From: Cristatella mucedo
Lineage: Eukaryota > Bryozoa > Phylactolaemata > Cristatellidae
DNA: 64,000 nucleotides
Direction: 5' to 3'
Assembly: GCA_009760855.2 (NCBI GenBank)
Contig: WPIO01000013.1
Coordinates: forward strand, 724,501 to 788,500
Shown: positions 34,598-46,797 of the stretch, piece after piece
Layout of the letters: each line of letters starts with the position of its first letter
Numbering within the stretch: position 1 is the first letter of the stretch
Notes under the pieces: generated by a model
Database searches by the model: none
Told to the model about the DNA's origin: nothing
What the model saw: only the letters and a program-made list of their open reading frames with translations
Position numbers and translations under genes: made by a program

Positions 34598-36585
34598 AGA
34601 GGTCTGCAAATTCGGGCCTTTAGGCCTGATATGGCCTAGCAAGTATTCAAGTACGGCCTAACGCCCCCTAATTATTCATCGTTGGATCCGAACTTGAGCA
34701 ACTACCGCCCCGTTTCCCTTCTACCATTCCTATCAAAGACACTTGAACGGGTCGTGGCAGACCAGCTGAACTCGTATATCGAAACCTCACACCTTGCTAG
34801 TAAGTTCCAGTCTGGCTTTAGAGCTAATCACTCCACAGAGTCAGCATTGCTTCGGTATACAACGACCTACTTAGGAATGCAGACATGGGTAGAGTGTCTC
34901 TGCTTGTTTTGCTTGATCTTTCGGCAGCTTTTGAGACCATCGATCACAAAGTTCTTCCAGAGCGCCTCTCATCTCACCTGGGCATCACTGGCACTGCTCT
35001 GCAGTGGTTCAGGTCCTATCACAGTGGGAGACTCCAGAGTATTGACGTGAATAGACAAAGATCATTTGAAGTACCTCTGAAATATGGAGTACCTCAGGGC
35101 TCAGTGCTAGGTCCGGTTCTTTTCACGGTTTATACTCTGCCTCTTGCTGATGCGATTGCCAAGCACAATCTAGGCTTTCACTTCTATGCAGATGACACTC
35201 AGTTGTACCTTTGCTTTGATCCCTCCCAGCTTTCGAGCACCTCAAATTCTCTAAACTCACTAGCTGCATGCATCGATGACATCCACACATGGATGGCAGC
35301 AAATTTTCTAAAACTTAACGATGATAAAACTAACTTACTAGTTATGGGCAAACTCAGTGTGATCCAGAGATTGGAAAGGCTGACTCTCAAAATTGGCTCT
35401 GCCAGCATATCTCCAGTTGAATCAGCTCTAAATCTAGGTGTCATATTCCAAAGCAACCTCTCGTCAGACGACCGTATCAGCTCCACAGTCGAATCCGCCT
35501 ATTTTCAGCTTCATAACATTGCTAAAATTCGGGCTTGTTTAGATAAAGATACCACGTCCAAGTTGGTCCATGCATTCGTGACATCCCGTCTCGACTTCTG
35601 AAACTCACTGCTTACTGGCCTACCAGCATGTGCGATCAGGCGATTGCAGCTGGTGCAAAACTCTGCAGCTAGGCTTGTCTGTCGTGAGCGTCGCAGTTGC
35701 CACATTACTCCACTTCTCGCCGACCTGCACTGGCTACCAGTCAAGCAACGGATTGACTTCAAGGTTTTGTCGCTCACTTTTAGGTCCCTTCATTCTATGG
35801 CTCCAGCCTATCTGTCAGATATACTACCCCATCAGGCTAAGCATCGTTTTTCGGAATCCAACAGTCTAGAAATACCTCATACAAACCTTAAATCCTTTGG
35901 AGACCGTGCATTTAGTTCATATGCTCCCAAAGCCTGAAACTCCCTCCCGACCTGCGTCAGAACATCCCCTGACCTGACCACATTTAAAAGGAACCTAAAA
36001 ACACACCTATTTAGGACAGCATTTAGTGGGTCCCTGTGATTCGCCCTTGATGTGCTTATGCGTGCTGACACTGTGCATACTGCCACTAACCACATTTGCA
36101 TGCTGACCCTGTGCATTTCACCCCTAACCAAATTATTCATTTTGTTTGTTTTTCAAGCACGATTTTACTTACCATTCAATTGCATTTCACTTTACAGCAA
36201 ATGTAAAGCGCCTAGAGAGAGATTGAGTTCTCTGAGGGCGCTTTATCAAGTGAATTATTATTATTATTATTATTATTATCCGGCCTAGTGGAGTTGTTGC
36301 TGTTTAGTTCCCCTTCATTACTTGTGGTTGCAGCTCAAGCCGTGGCATGTGTTTATTTTTAGAACTGATGGCAGGCGCTTGTTTGAAACTGACGCACTTG
36401 ACCGGGAGGGAGGATAAAGGCCTGCCCTACAATCGTCGGGCGCGTCCGCGTGCCAGTCGTGACTGTTCGTCTGGCCACGCCCGCTCGGGCAGGACCTGTG
36501 GAGTGGGCGTGGTTTCATCTGGTCTAGTGTGACTTCTTGACCTCCTGAAATGGCTTCCCCATTCCAAAAGGTTTGCCGAACAGTG
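34598..36585. mobile_element. hAT-like element carrying a LINE-A copy
   Basis: Left end CAGAGGTCTGCAAATTCGGG, right end (reversed) CACTGTTCGGCAAACC: an imperfect hAT-type terminal repeat with CA and GCAAA conserved. Flanking octamers ATTTAGGT and GTTTAGTG both derive from ATTTAGTG in LINE-A, so an 8-bp duplication is likely. Its own sequence is only about 390 bp (34598-34684 and 36280-36585). No transposase was seen, so it would be non-autonomous. Confidence 0.65.
34684..36279 (+). mobile_element. LINE-A inner copy, the most 5' sequence in the window
   Basis: This copy reaches further upstream than the others: NLSNYRPVSLLPFLSKTLER and FQSGFRANHSTESALL, then [25 protein letters not shown] and the intact core [14 protein letters not shown]. 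One frameshift near 34885 and a stop at 35599-35601 break it. It ends with the 3' stem and (ATT)n. It sits inside the hAT-like element. Confidence 0.92.
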
Positions 36586-36845
36586 GTTTAGTGGGTCACC
36601 GTGATTCGTCTTTTATGTGCTTATGTGTGCTGACATTGGGCATGCTGCCACTAACCACACTTGAATGCTGACCCTGTGCAAGTGACCCCACCCATGTTAT
36701 TCCTGTTGTTTATTGAGCAGGCTACCACTAACCATTCGATCGTGCTTCCTTTGCAGCGAATGTAAAGCGCCTACAAAGAGATTGAGTTTTCTGAGGGTGC
36801 TTTACCAAATGTATTATTTTTGTTATTGTTCTTGTTATTATTTGT
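36586..36845 (+). mobile_element. LINE-A outer copy, right part
   Basis: It resumes at TTTAGTGGGTCACCGTGATT, the LINE-A 3' UTR, and ends in the AAAGAGATTGAGTTTTCTGA stem and a degenerate (ATT)n tail. It belongs with 33595-34597. Confidence 0.85.
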
Positions 36846-37151
36846 CATTGTCTAGCTCAGGCTTACCAATCTTTATCTGAAATGATCTTCAGACTAACCC
36901 TCGTACCATTCCGATCCGTCCATTAATACGTTTTTCTAACGAACCTCGAGTAAGGCTATGACCGTGCTCTCTAATTTAAAAGTAGGGCACGGAGCTCTTT
37001 AGCAAATAATGCACGAAATAGTAACTTAGCCGAAGATGACTGTCCATTCAAAAGAGCCGAGATGAGGCAAAGATCGTAAAAAATCTGCACACGACTACTT
37101 CCCTAAACGACGCTGCGTCGCTTTGGCATATTTTGTGAATACGAGCAGCCA

Positions 37152-37290
37152 ACTGCCTGTGGACTCGCTTCGCTGAGTCGTAGTAGTAACGTCAGAGAAG
37201 ACAATGCTGCACCATCTTTCCGACAGAAGTGTGCCGTATTGCCGCATGACGGAGGGAAAGACGGACTTTCTCGCTTTAATTAGTAGAAAT

Positions 37291-37352
<62 letters not shown>

Positions 37353-37518
37353 ATATATATATTTAGAGAGAGAGAGAGCGCTCACTGCCTGTGGACTCGC
37401 TATGCTGAGTCATTGTAGATTGATGCGCATACTACATCACTTCCCGAAGTACTAGTCGCAGTCTTGTCACTTTAAGGTGGGAGGGACGGACTTTCTCGCT
37501 TAAATTAGTAGAGATATC
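37152..37518. repeat. Diverged direct duplication around a microsatellite
   Basis: Copies at 37152-37297 and 37384-37518 share ACTGCCTGTGGACTCGCT at the left and GACGGACTTTCTCGCTT, then ATTAGTAGAAATAT or AGATAT, at the right. Middles are diverged. (AT)n(GT)n lies between them at 37291-37352. The unit is not otherwise present. Confidence 0.7.
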
Positions 37519-38361
37519 TTTGCAATGAACAAAGCAATTTAATTCGGATGACGTATACATAGCTGACCTTCCTTTATTCACTCATCACTCCCGATGTGAG
37601 CGAACGTATCACTCAATCGTCATTTTCTAACCATTTTCAGAGCCAACGAGAGTTTCATAACATAAAAACGTGCGGGCTCTTAATTTATATGCCCACGTGC
37701 AAGCCATAGCAAAGGCTTGACTACTGGCACTAATCATAGGAGACAGGAGAAGGATGGCTATGCATAGTCGAGAGCTAAACGTTTCTCTTCTCTTGCTTAA
37801 GTGAGTGCATCCTTATCATTTAAGAGGATGGCGAAGGATTTTCTAATGCAGTTTGAAACTAAGCAGATGCATAATGTTGAGTTGGCATTATTGATAATAT
37901 TAAAAAAAGTAGACATATTTCTAACAGCATGATCCAAATCTGAAAAGTCAGCTTAGCTTTTTATCCAGCAAATTTTCTCGGAGTCTCATCAATAGTATCA
38001 TATTCCGGCCGTCATGACAGCAATTCACAAACTAACTTAGGGCCAATGCATGCCTGTGCTGCCGGATGAAGGTGACATTTAAAACTTGAAACCTGAAATG
38101 ATCCGTTTCTGATTTTCTGGTCATGAAAATAGTTTTTTTTTCTTTTCTATCATTTAAAATAACTGGAAAAAGAGCTATAACAAAAAATGGTAGGACCCGT
38201 TTTATTGTGGTAAAGAAAATAGTTAAGGAACTGTCATTTTGGAAATCGTGCTGAAGAAAATGCTAGTTTCATGAATAATCATGAAGAAATTGAGCTCCGG
38301 CGTTGATCTGAACAAGCGAGAACTACCTAATGGCTTAGAAAATATTAGGCTATTGTAATCA

Positions 38362-39035
38362 AACTTAATGTAATGTATCTCCGTCAGTAACTCCACAAAG
38401 TCACAAAGACCATGTGGGTGTTACGCAGGAGAGTTTTGTATAGCGCACTCACAGCCTAAGCGGCTTTCGGTACACATTTGGTAGCCAACAGACTTCGTCT
38501 CACGAAACAAAGAGAAAGTGGGAAGCATAGCAGAGTTAGGAGAGCAGTTGAGGTAGTGAGTAGCATAGAAGTAGCAGTTCAGGACCGCTGAAAAAGATGT
38601 GCCATAGTCGGCAGTTGGAGAGTAGATGTCGTTGCGTAAGAATTGTGGAAGCGAGTTCCACAGTCTAGGACCTGCAGAGCTAAAGCTTCTGTCGCCAACT
38701 GTCTTTAAGCGGAGGAATGGGACAGCTAATTTATTGTCCACACAGGACCTGAGGGCGCGAACAGGCTGAAACTGATGCAGCAGTTCAGCTAGGTATGAAA
38801 GAGCCAAGCCGTGGCGGGCCTTGTGGGTCAGCGTAAGAACTTTGCTCTGTATCCTTTGCTCAACCGGCAACCATCCTAGCTCTTTCAGCAAAGGTGACAC
38901 GTGCTCAAACCGCTGGGACTTGAAGACCAGCCTTGCAGCCATATTCACAGTCCACTGTAGTGGCATAATAGCTTTCTTTGGTAGCCCAGCCAAAAAGGAA
39001 TTACAATAATCAAGCCGAGACAGAACTAAAGAGCC
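38362..39035 (-). mobile_element. LINE-B, intact C-terminal frame
   Basis: An uninterrupted frame of about 200 residues encodes the end of ORF2 (LVLSRLDYCNSFLAGLPKKA, LGWLPVEQRIQSKVLTL, GDRSFSSAGPRLWNSLPQ) to a natural stop near 38421. The 3' UTR and the ACTGACGGAGATACATTACA tail follow. It is truncated at the 5' end. It is nearly identical to the copy at 44.6 kb, so insertion was recent. Confidence 0.9.
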
Positions 39036-39213
39036 ATGCATTATTCTGGCTATGCATTCAAATACTAAATGACTCTTGGTCGATCAAAAGATAAATGAAA
39101 ATTCGTAAATATGGAATTAAGCTCGTATGTACTAAGAAGTTGTGTTACGAATTTTTTGCGAATGTAAACTGAAATCTACTGTTATGCATTTTCTGGGTTA
39201 GAAGAGGTCTTAC

Positions 39214-39285
39214 CGCTCAGTCCGTTCAGTTCTTTCATTAGAACAAACTTGTCAATCAGGACGTCAAGGAGGGCAGTTATATTGC
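39214..39285 (-). CDS. Candidate exon 12 (helical module)
   Basis: This 72-nt exon has a good acceptor (ATTTTATGTCTCGTTTCAG) and donor (GAGCG|GTAAGACC), phase 1 on both sides. It encodes NITALLDVLIDKFVLMKEL, an amphipathic helix followed by NGLS. It resembles the helical ends of exons 2 and 7 and has no cysteine. Confidence 0.58.
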
Positions 39286-40084
39286 CTGAAACGAGACATA
39301 AAATACTTTAAATTGGCTGAGGGAAATTCAGGAAACAAAAGTAAAATACGGTGAGTCTCCCGTGCCGATAAACGCGTTTTAATACTACTGAATTTTGTTT
39401 TATTAATCAATAATGCACAATGATTATGATGATAAGTTTTAGAATTTTAACTTAATGTGCTTACATATACTGCGATATTTCTTATACTTTTTACTTTGCA
39501 CTACAGTGAGGCTCTAGATGAAATTAGCTTCAAAGTTAAAAAATATCATGCATGCAATCCATGTAATAATTGGAGTAGTATTTATTAAATATTGGAGATA
39601 AAAGTGTTCGTTTATTTTTCTCTGTAAGGCGCAGGAATAAAAAACGACCTAAATCAGCCAGGCTTGAGATCTTCGCTGAAACTTGTCATTTTATATCAAA
39701 TGTAAGTCAAGTTATAAAAAAGGCGAAGCTGTCTTGGGCGCGATACTAAGAAATGTATGTCTTGATCGGGGAACGATCTGATAACTTTTATTTACCGGTC
39801 TCGTACCGACTGGGCGATCGAAACTACTTACATGTGGTTTCTGAAGAAAAGGCTTTTCAATCTTTGGTTTTAATTACAACTTCAGGGTTCCAGCCGCATC
39901 CTGGTGTACTGCCTAATTTTATGAGCAAGCATAGATTGCCAGGATTTCCATTAAATATTTTGTCAAAGAGGAAAAATGTGATGTATAGGAAGCTTGATAA
40001 AATTGCATACGTGTTACGAAGCAGATAAGTATAGAAAGGTAGTCCCAGAATCCACGATGGGGATGCCGGTTGGCACTATCGTTA

Positions 40085-40160
40085 TATTGATAATAAGTCA
40101 ATAATATAGTGCCCTAAGAGAACTTATTATATATTCAGGCACTTTACAACTCGTTGCAAG
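40085..40160 (-). mobile_element. SINE-1 tail fragment
   Basis: Reversed SINE-1 end: TAGTGCCCTAAGAGAACTTA, then ATTCAGGCACTTTACAA. Confidence 0.55.
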
Positions 40161-40566
40161 AGGTAGTTGGCTATTTTTGAAAGTTACAGATTCAGCAGCT
40201 TCAGCAGCACTCTGATTAAAGCATTAATAAAAAGTACCGTACAAAATTAACTAACGGAGTGTACGTGATCATTTTCATAAAAATGGTCAACCAATAAATC
40301 GTATCAAGAGAAATACAGTGCATCTAAGTAATTACACTTCTCAAACTTTTTCAATATTAGAATAAATATGTTAGTGCAATTTTTAATTTAAATAGACTGT
40401 TCGGTGAATTATTTATGTATTTGACAATTTTTAATGTAGCGATGTCTACTAAGCATTGCTCATTACAACACATGACATGCGCCATGTCGTATTCATAAGC
40501 CATAATTCTATACATGGTACCAAGCCAGCACATAAGCCATAAGACGTAAATACATTAAGCACTCAC

Positions 40567-40779
40567 CGACGTTTACCTGTAAAGTAGAGTTTGTCTGTTT
40601 TTCACTGTTGTTATCGGTCTCTGTAATAATGTGACATCTTAAATCTTTCCACTTAGAGTTTTGTGAAGATACTCCGCTGTCCGATAAATTTATAAAGGTA
40701 TATTCAGTTGTGGTTAATATAATATCATGCGTGCATGGCGGAAACATGTATATAGACGTCGATTTCGAGGAGTATCCTT
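40567..40779 (-). CDS. Candidate exon 11 (Ig-like module)
   Basis: The acceptor is CTTCTACTTTTTTAG and the donor GTCG|GTGAGTGC, phase 1 on both sides (213 nt). It encodes FPPCTHDIIL and KDLRCHIITE, two cysteines about 43 residues apart, with three possible N-glycosylation sites (NLS, NNS, NST). It joins in frame to the helical exon 12. Confidence 0.62.
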
Positions 40780-40852
40780 CTAAAAAAGTAGAAGTAACGT
40801 ATTAAATAACACTAGTTGTGTTGCTATAGTAAGATATGTATAGATTCATACG

Positions 40853-41022
40853 TGGCCGTGATAGCCCAACAGTTAAGGTGCTCACTTTTCGCGACCCAGG
40901 TCTTGTGTTCAAATACTGAAATGGGCGATACTTTATTGCCAACTGCAAGTTTTGGTAAATGCTATGCAGTCTGACTACCGCTATAGAAATGAAGCTTTTA
41001 AATCAGCTAATATTTTTATCTA
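40853..41022 (+). mobile_element. SINE-2, full length
   Basis: Head GGCCGTGATAGCCCAACAGT, box B region GGTCTTGTGTTCAAATAC, middle TTTATTGCCAACTGCAAG and tail AATGAAGCTTTTAAATCAGC. Confidence 0.82.
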
Positions 41023-41379
41023 TAAACTTCAAATTTTGACACATAGATATTCAAACGATTCTTTTAATTACCGTAAAAGTCAAAGCATAGCTACAGGTGT
41101 CAGTATTAATAATTTTTTCTCGCTGATAATTTGCTTTAAAATTGAAGCTAAGATACGTAATACTCTTTCCTTGTAAAACCTTTGCTCAGAGTATGTATAC
41201 CGATTGCTTAAAACTTATTTCTTCTGCCGCACAATGAATTTCGCCTAACAGTATCATAGTATCTATGCATTGCCTAGGCTCTAGGCTACATCCTAGCAAC
41301 GGCTCAGATCAATAATAGCTTATTATGATAAGCTGCATTTGAGATAGCTGCTGTAAGTATGTTTCAGAAAATGTCTGCC

Positions 41380-41532
41380 GAGCTGGCTTGGTCCAGTGGT
41401 TAAGATTCTCGCCCCCCCCCCGAAAAAGGTCTGTTTGAGGTCGTGAGCTTGAACCCCGAGGCATATGTGAAGCACCTGAATAGAGATTAAGTTCTCTTGG
41501 GGTGCTATACAAATAAATTTTATAAATTAATT
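41380..41532 (+). mobile_element. SINE-1, full length
   Basis: The head GCTGGCTTGGTCCAGTGGTT is followed by a C run, box B GGTCGTGAGCTTGAACCCC, and the tail CACCTGAATAGAGATTAAGT, TCTCTTGGGGTGCTATACAA. This is the clearest copy for comparison with the LINE-A 3' stem. Confidence 0.85.
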
Positions 41533-43299
41533 ACATAGCTCCAAATACCTGTTCATAGGCATTTAAAACTGCGCACCAATAGTTCAATGCTACTCTGACG
41601 AGGATAGCTTCGGATTTAGGCACACTGCAGGCAGCATTTTAACGAACTTGCCTGCCTGGAGCCCTAATGGTGATTGCCATTGCTTTGATCTGCAGTGCAC
41701 TGCTTTTACCTTGAGATCTTGGATTAGAACCTCCGTGTGGGGGTTTTAATCCGGTTAGTTGACTCTGATGACAACTAGCTGACGGTAATTAGCAAGGGCA
41801 GCCGGTCATACGTAGCAGCAGAAGATTGCTAAGGGTGCTAAATATATGGCTTTTAACTGGCTACGCTGTCATCTTTCCGTGCTTTTCAATATGATTTATT
41901 TTTAAAAAGGCACCTCATTTTGGGAGTAAAATTTTGTGAGCACTGCAGCAAGAGATGGTATGAAACCAAGGCTGTTCTGAAGTGCGTATATACAATAAAT
42001 GTTTAATAGAAATATTTATGGAAGTATGAAACTAGTAGCTATCATTTAATAAATCGTAACGGTAGCAAAACTAGGAATAAATTAGAGGCTACAAGCAGCT
42101 GTTAAGCTAGGATTGTGCAGGGGGCTGTAGCATCACCCACCCCCCTCGCCAGAGTGGAAGGGGTAACGAACTGGGTGGCCCCCCCATATTTTTACGGCCC
42201 AGGAGCTGGGACAGGGCAGGCTGCCTGGGGTCAGTCGCTTCATTTTATTGAATGAGCCGCTATGATTATACAGTTTGATTTTACAGTATTTGCATCTTTT
42301 TCTGCGTGTAGGAAAAGCTTGGCTCCACCACTGCTGACTGGCTTAATGATCTTGGACTATACCGGTACGGCTTGCTTGATATACTTAATACTTATTTAAC
42401 TCTTCTTTTTAAACCCCTACACTGAGATCCAGTGATTTGTTTGCAAATATATTTCCGTGCTCTGAAATTTACTGCTGCAATTCTTGTGTAGTGGGCCGTG
42501 CAGAGATTTATATGGCCTTCATTTACTTAACTGTTGTGTTGGCTATCACCATCAGCAGTCCTAAGATTAGTCTGCTGCACCAACCCCCGTCTCAGATTTA
42601 TTGCAATTGCGTGTGTTTGGACGTACAATTTTTCAAGATTGTATAGTGAGATTACCCATGCTTCGAATCATCGATTGACTATGACAATTATATTCAAGTT
42701 TAAATTTGATCGCAAAGATTGATTATTTTTATTAATTATGTTATTTGCTTCAAAATTTTTAAATGTTACACTTGATAAAATGTTGTTATCTGGAGCAGCA
42801 TTTCGGAAAAATGCAAAGGAATCACTGAGTACTTGCTCGAAGATAATATCTCAATGAAAACTTCCGACGTACTAAATCAGTGATAAAATGTATGCCAAAC
42901 TATAAAATATATTTGTTTCCTTATTATAAAATAATTAAAGAAAATTTCTTTTTTTCACAAATTTAGAAGCAGCATGTTTAGCAGCTATTGCTTTATGCTT
43001 GTTAAAAGTCTGAGTATACACCTTCTTCAAGATGTTTTCCGTCCATTTCAAGGTGCTTCACCCACTCTCTTTGTTAGAACGAGAAAACTCTTATGCACTC
43101 ACATTTGAAGTCTCTTCTGAATTGAAAGTAGCCTAATCAGATTTAATAATCTAGTTTGAGCATTTAAAACAATCTTACCTTTATTTTAATGTGAGCAGAC
43201 TTCCATAAATGAATTTTTATCGCATAACGAGACCACAAAGACTGTTTCTGTGTTACGCTGGAAGCTTTTCAATAGTCCACCCAAATCCCAAATCAACTT
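41533..43299. other. Intron sequence, nothing seen
   Basis: A short C-rich and G-rich patch at about 42120-42230 stands out. No gene or known repeat was recognised. Confidence 0.45.
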
Positions 43300-43760
43300 C
43301 TGTGCACATAAGGGTAGCCATCTGACACCATCTCACGCTTAAAAGAAATAACTCTTGCCAGTAGTAAAACGGCAGCTCATTCTACAATTGTTGCCTGGGC
43401 CAAGCTGACCCTCTCATCTCACCAGCCATTCTCAGCCTTGTCAAAACAGTTTTTCCAAACTTACTGTGGCCAACCATGCTCTTAATTGTCTTGACAGCCA
43501 GGCTTTGCGATTCAGAGTAAGAACTGTTCCCTACATCCGTTTATTGACCTTGAGCCATGGCTGTTCCTTCAGCAAACTAGATAAACCTGGCTGAATCTCT
43601 TGGATTATATGAATACCCTTACTCAGTCATCTTAAGCTTTTTGACGTCGCGCCTGTCACTATTAATCTTTCGATAATGCTGCTCCCTTTACAGCATATGT
43701 AAAGTGCTTAGAAAGAGATTAATTTCTCTGAGTGTGCTATAAAATTTATTATATACTTAT
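43300..43760 (+). mobile_element. Strongly decayed LINE-A copy
   Basis: GCCAGGCTTTGCGATTCAGA aligns with the LINE-A GCTAGGCTTGTCTGTCGTGA segment. The 3' UTR and the AAAGAGATTAATTTCTCTGA stem follow in order, ending in an AT-rich tail. On the opposite strand it mimics an exon (see rejected items). Confidence 0.65.
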
Positions 43761-44519
43761 ATTCTTGGAAGCTTATAATCCTTTTCCCAAATCAAAACTG
43801 AATTACAGCCGTTCAGTCTGTAGCTAATCATATCTTTAGCCAGGCACCACAGTATAGTTTCCCTAATCTTATAGAGATGAAGAATTATGAATAGCTTTTA
43901 AAGCGGACTTCTGAATGAGACTTTGAAATGTAAGGCTATAAGGAGAAACTATCATCTGAATTACGCGTGAGTGATGACGGTCGCTCGGCAGTACTGCCAG
44001 TTTAAAAAGCAAAGTTCCTTAGACTAGCCATAGGTTGAGGCTCTTCTCTGATTAAGGGTAAAATGTTATCATCTTTTAGCTTAAATTAGTGACTGGTATC
44101 CCTGATATAATTTGTTCGAACAGAGAGGCCTCCGATTTATTATTACCTGCACATGATTCTAAAGGTTAAACTTGCAAATACAGTTGGGTATCGTTCCACT
44201 TATCTTTGTTTCACTCCGCAAAGCTGCAAGGATGAAATTTCTATTGGGCTGTGCATTTTTATGTATAACAATTAAAGCCTAAGCTGTCAACAAGCAGAAT
44301 GCAGCCTAATTTAGACTGTCTCTTAAGCAGGAAGCAGAAATTTACAAGCACAGCCATGTCACGAGGGCCCTCAAGGAAGTGAATCGCACACAGAGAATCT
44401 GTGTGCATGGGGAGGCTGAAACTAGTGCAGCAGTTTCGATAGGTTTAACTACAAAGGTTTCAGGCAGGAGGCTTTTGTATGTGCTTCAAAAGGAAATTTA
44501 AAAGATTAATTTTTCAAAG

Positions 44520-46797
44520 TTGTAGATTTATTGATCTTTCGGCAGCTTTTGATACTATCGATCACCTAGTCCTTGTTGAGAGCGTCTCATCTCAACTAGG
44601 CATTAATGGCACTGCATTGCAATGGTTATGTTATTATTATTATTATGTATCTCCGTCAGTAACTCCACAAAGTCATAAAGACCATGTGGGTGTTACGCAG
44701 GAGAGTTTTGTATAGCGCACTCACAGCCTAAGCGGCTTTCGGTACGCATTCGGTAGCCAACAGACTTCGTCTCACGAAACAAAGAGAAAGTGGGAAGCAT
44801 AGCAGAGTTAGGAGAGCAGTTGAGGTAGTGAGTAGCATAGAAGTAGCAGTTCAGGACCGCTGAAAAAGATGTGCCATAGTCGGCAGTTGGAGAGTAGATG
44901 TCGTTGCGTAAGAATTGTGGAAGCGAGTTCCACAGTCTAGGACCTGCAGAGCTAAAGCTTCTGTCGCCAACTGTCTTTAAGCGGAGGAATGGGACAGCTA
45001 ATTTATTGTCCACACAGGACCTGAGGGCGCGAACAGGCTGAAACTGATGCAGCAGTTCAGCTAGGTACGAAGGAGCCAAGCAGTGGCGGGCCTTGTGGGT
45101 CAGCGTAAGAACTTTGCTCTGTATCCTTTGCTCAACCGGCAACCATCCTAGCTCTTTCAGCAAAGGTGACACGTGCTCAAACCGCTGGGACTTGAAGACC
45201 AGCCTTGCAGCCATATTCATAGTCCGCTGTAGTGGCATAATAGCTTTCTTTGGTAGCCCAGCCAAAAGGGAATTACAATAATCAAGCCGAGACAGAACTA
45301 AAGAGCTAGTTAAATTTTTTACAACCACTGTGGGAGACAGCTTCTAATCTTGGATAGGGATCGGATGTGATGGCTAGCTGTAGAGGCAGTCTTCTGAATG
45401 AAGCTTTTGAAATTGAGGCAGCCGTCGAACACGACACCTAGATTACGAGCACGTGGTGAAGGTCGCACAATAGCATCACCTATTAGAATAGCAAAGCCTT
45501 TTAATCCAGCCATACGCTTAGGGTGTCCTATGAGACACCCTAAGCGTGTGGCTCAGGTCCTATCAGTGAGAGACTCCAGAGTATCGATGTGAATGGACAA
45601 AGATCATCCGAGGTACCTCTGAAATATGGGGTACCCTAGGACTCCATGCTTGGTCATACTCTTTTAATGGTTTATACTCTGGCACTTGCCGGTGTGATTT
45701 CCAAGCACAATCTAGAATCTCACTTCTTTTCGGATGGCATTCATTTTTACCTTTGCTTTGCTCCTTTCTGGCCCTTCAGCACGTTGCATTTTCTCACCTC
45801 CCTTGCTGCCTGTATAGATGACATCCGCACATGGAAGACGGCAAATTTTCTTAAATTTAATAATGATAAAATCGACTTACTAGTTATGGACAAATTAAGT
45901 GTGCTCCAAAAATTGGAAAGGCTAATGCTCAGAATTGGCTCTGTCAACTTATCTCCTTTTAAATCTGCTCTACATCTAGGTGTGATATACTAAAGTGACC
46001 TTTCGTTAGACGACCACACCAGCACCACATTCAATTTTGCCTACTTTCAGTTACATAACATTGCTAAAATTTGGGCTTTTATAGACAGGGATAACTCATC
46101 TAAGTTGGTCCCTGCATTTTTGACATCCCGTCTTGACTTCTGTAACTCAATGCTTGCTGGTCTACCGGCCTCTGCACTCAAGCGCTTACAGCTGGTGCAA
46201 GACTCTGCAGCTAGGCTTGTCTGTCGTGAGCATCGCAGTTGCCACATCACACTACTTCTCGCCGACCTGCACTGACTACCATTCAAGCAAAGCATCGACT
46301 TCAAGGTTTTTTACTCAGTTGTAGGTTCCTTCATGCTTTTGCTCCAGCCTACCTATTGGATCTACTGCCCCATCAGGCTAAGCATCGTACCACCCGCTTT
46401 CGGAATCGAATGTTTTACCTCAAAATCGTACAAATCTCAAATCCTTTGGAGACCGCACCTTTAGTTCGTAGGCTCTCAAAGCCTGGAACTCACTTCCTAC
46501 TTGCATCACGACATACACTGACTTGACCATGTTTAAAAACAAATTTAATAGGCACCTATTTATCACTAGATTTAGTAGGTCCATCTGATTAGACCTAGAT
46601 TTTCTAATGCATGCTGCTACCAACCGCACTTGCATGCTGACCATGTGCATGTCATCCCTAACTATGTTATTCCAGCTGTTTATCGAGCATTATACCACTA
46701 ACCATTTGATCGTACTTTTTGCAGCAAATGTCAAACGCCTAGAAAGAGATTGATTTCTCTGAGGGCGCTTCGTCAAGTGCTTTATTATTATTATTAT
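44520..46797 (+). mobile_element. LINE-A copy split by a LINE-B insertion
   Basis: The left part (44520-44627) encodes FIDLSAAFDTIDH to GTALQW. After the LINE-B insertion it resumes at 45554 with AGGTCCTATCAGTGAGAGAC and runs to (ATT)n at 46797. The motif region is decayed (FSDGIHFYLCF). Several stops and frameshifts are present. Confidence 0.9.
44640..45535 (-). mobile_element. LINE-B inserted in LINE-A, with foldback at its 5' end
   Basis: A frame of about 200 residues (LVLSRLDYCNSLLAGLPKKA to a stop near 44693) is preceded by a second frame with GDAIVRPSPRARNLGVVFDG. It has an (ATA)n-type tail where other copies have ATAC. Its 5' end stops at HPKRMAGL and is joined to a reversed copy of its own last 20 bp (arms 45508-45527 and 45534-45553). 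Confidence 0.88.

Noticed and set aside
43463-43531. Minus-strand 69-nt exon-like segment with donor CCACA|GTAAGTTTGG and protein-like text (NSSYSESQSLAVKTIKSM)
   Set aside because: The plus strand here aligns with the LINE-A GCAGCTAGGCTTGTCTGTCG region and the 3' stem follows in order, so this is a decayed LINE read backwards. It also shows that phase-matching segments can arise by chance.
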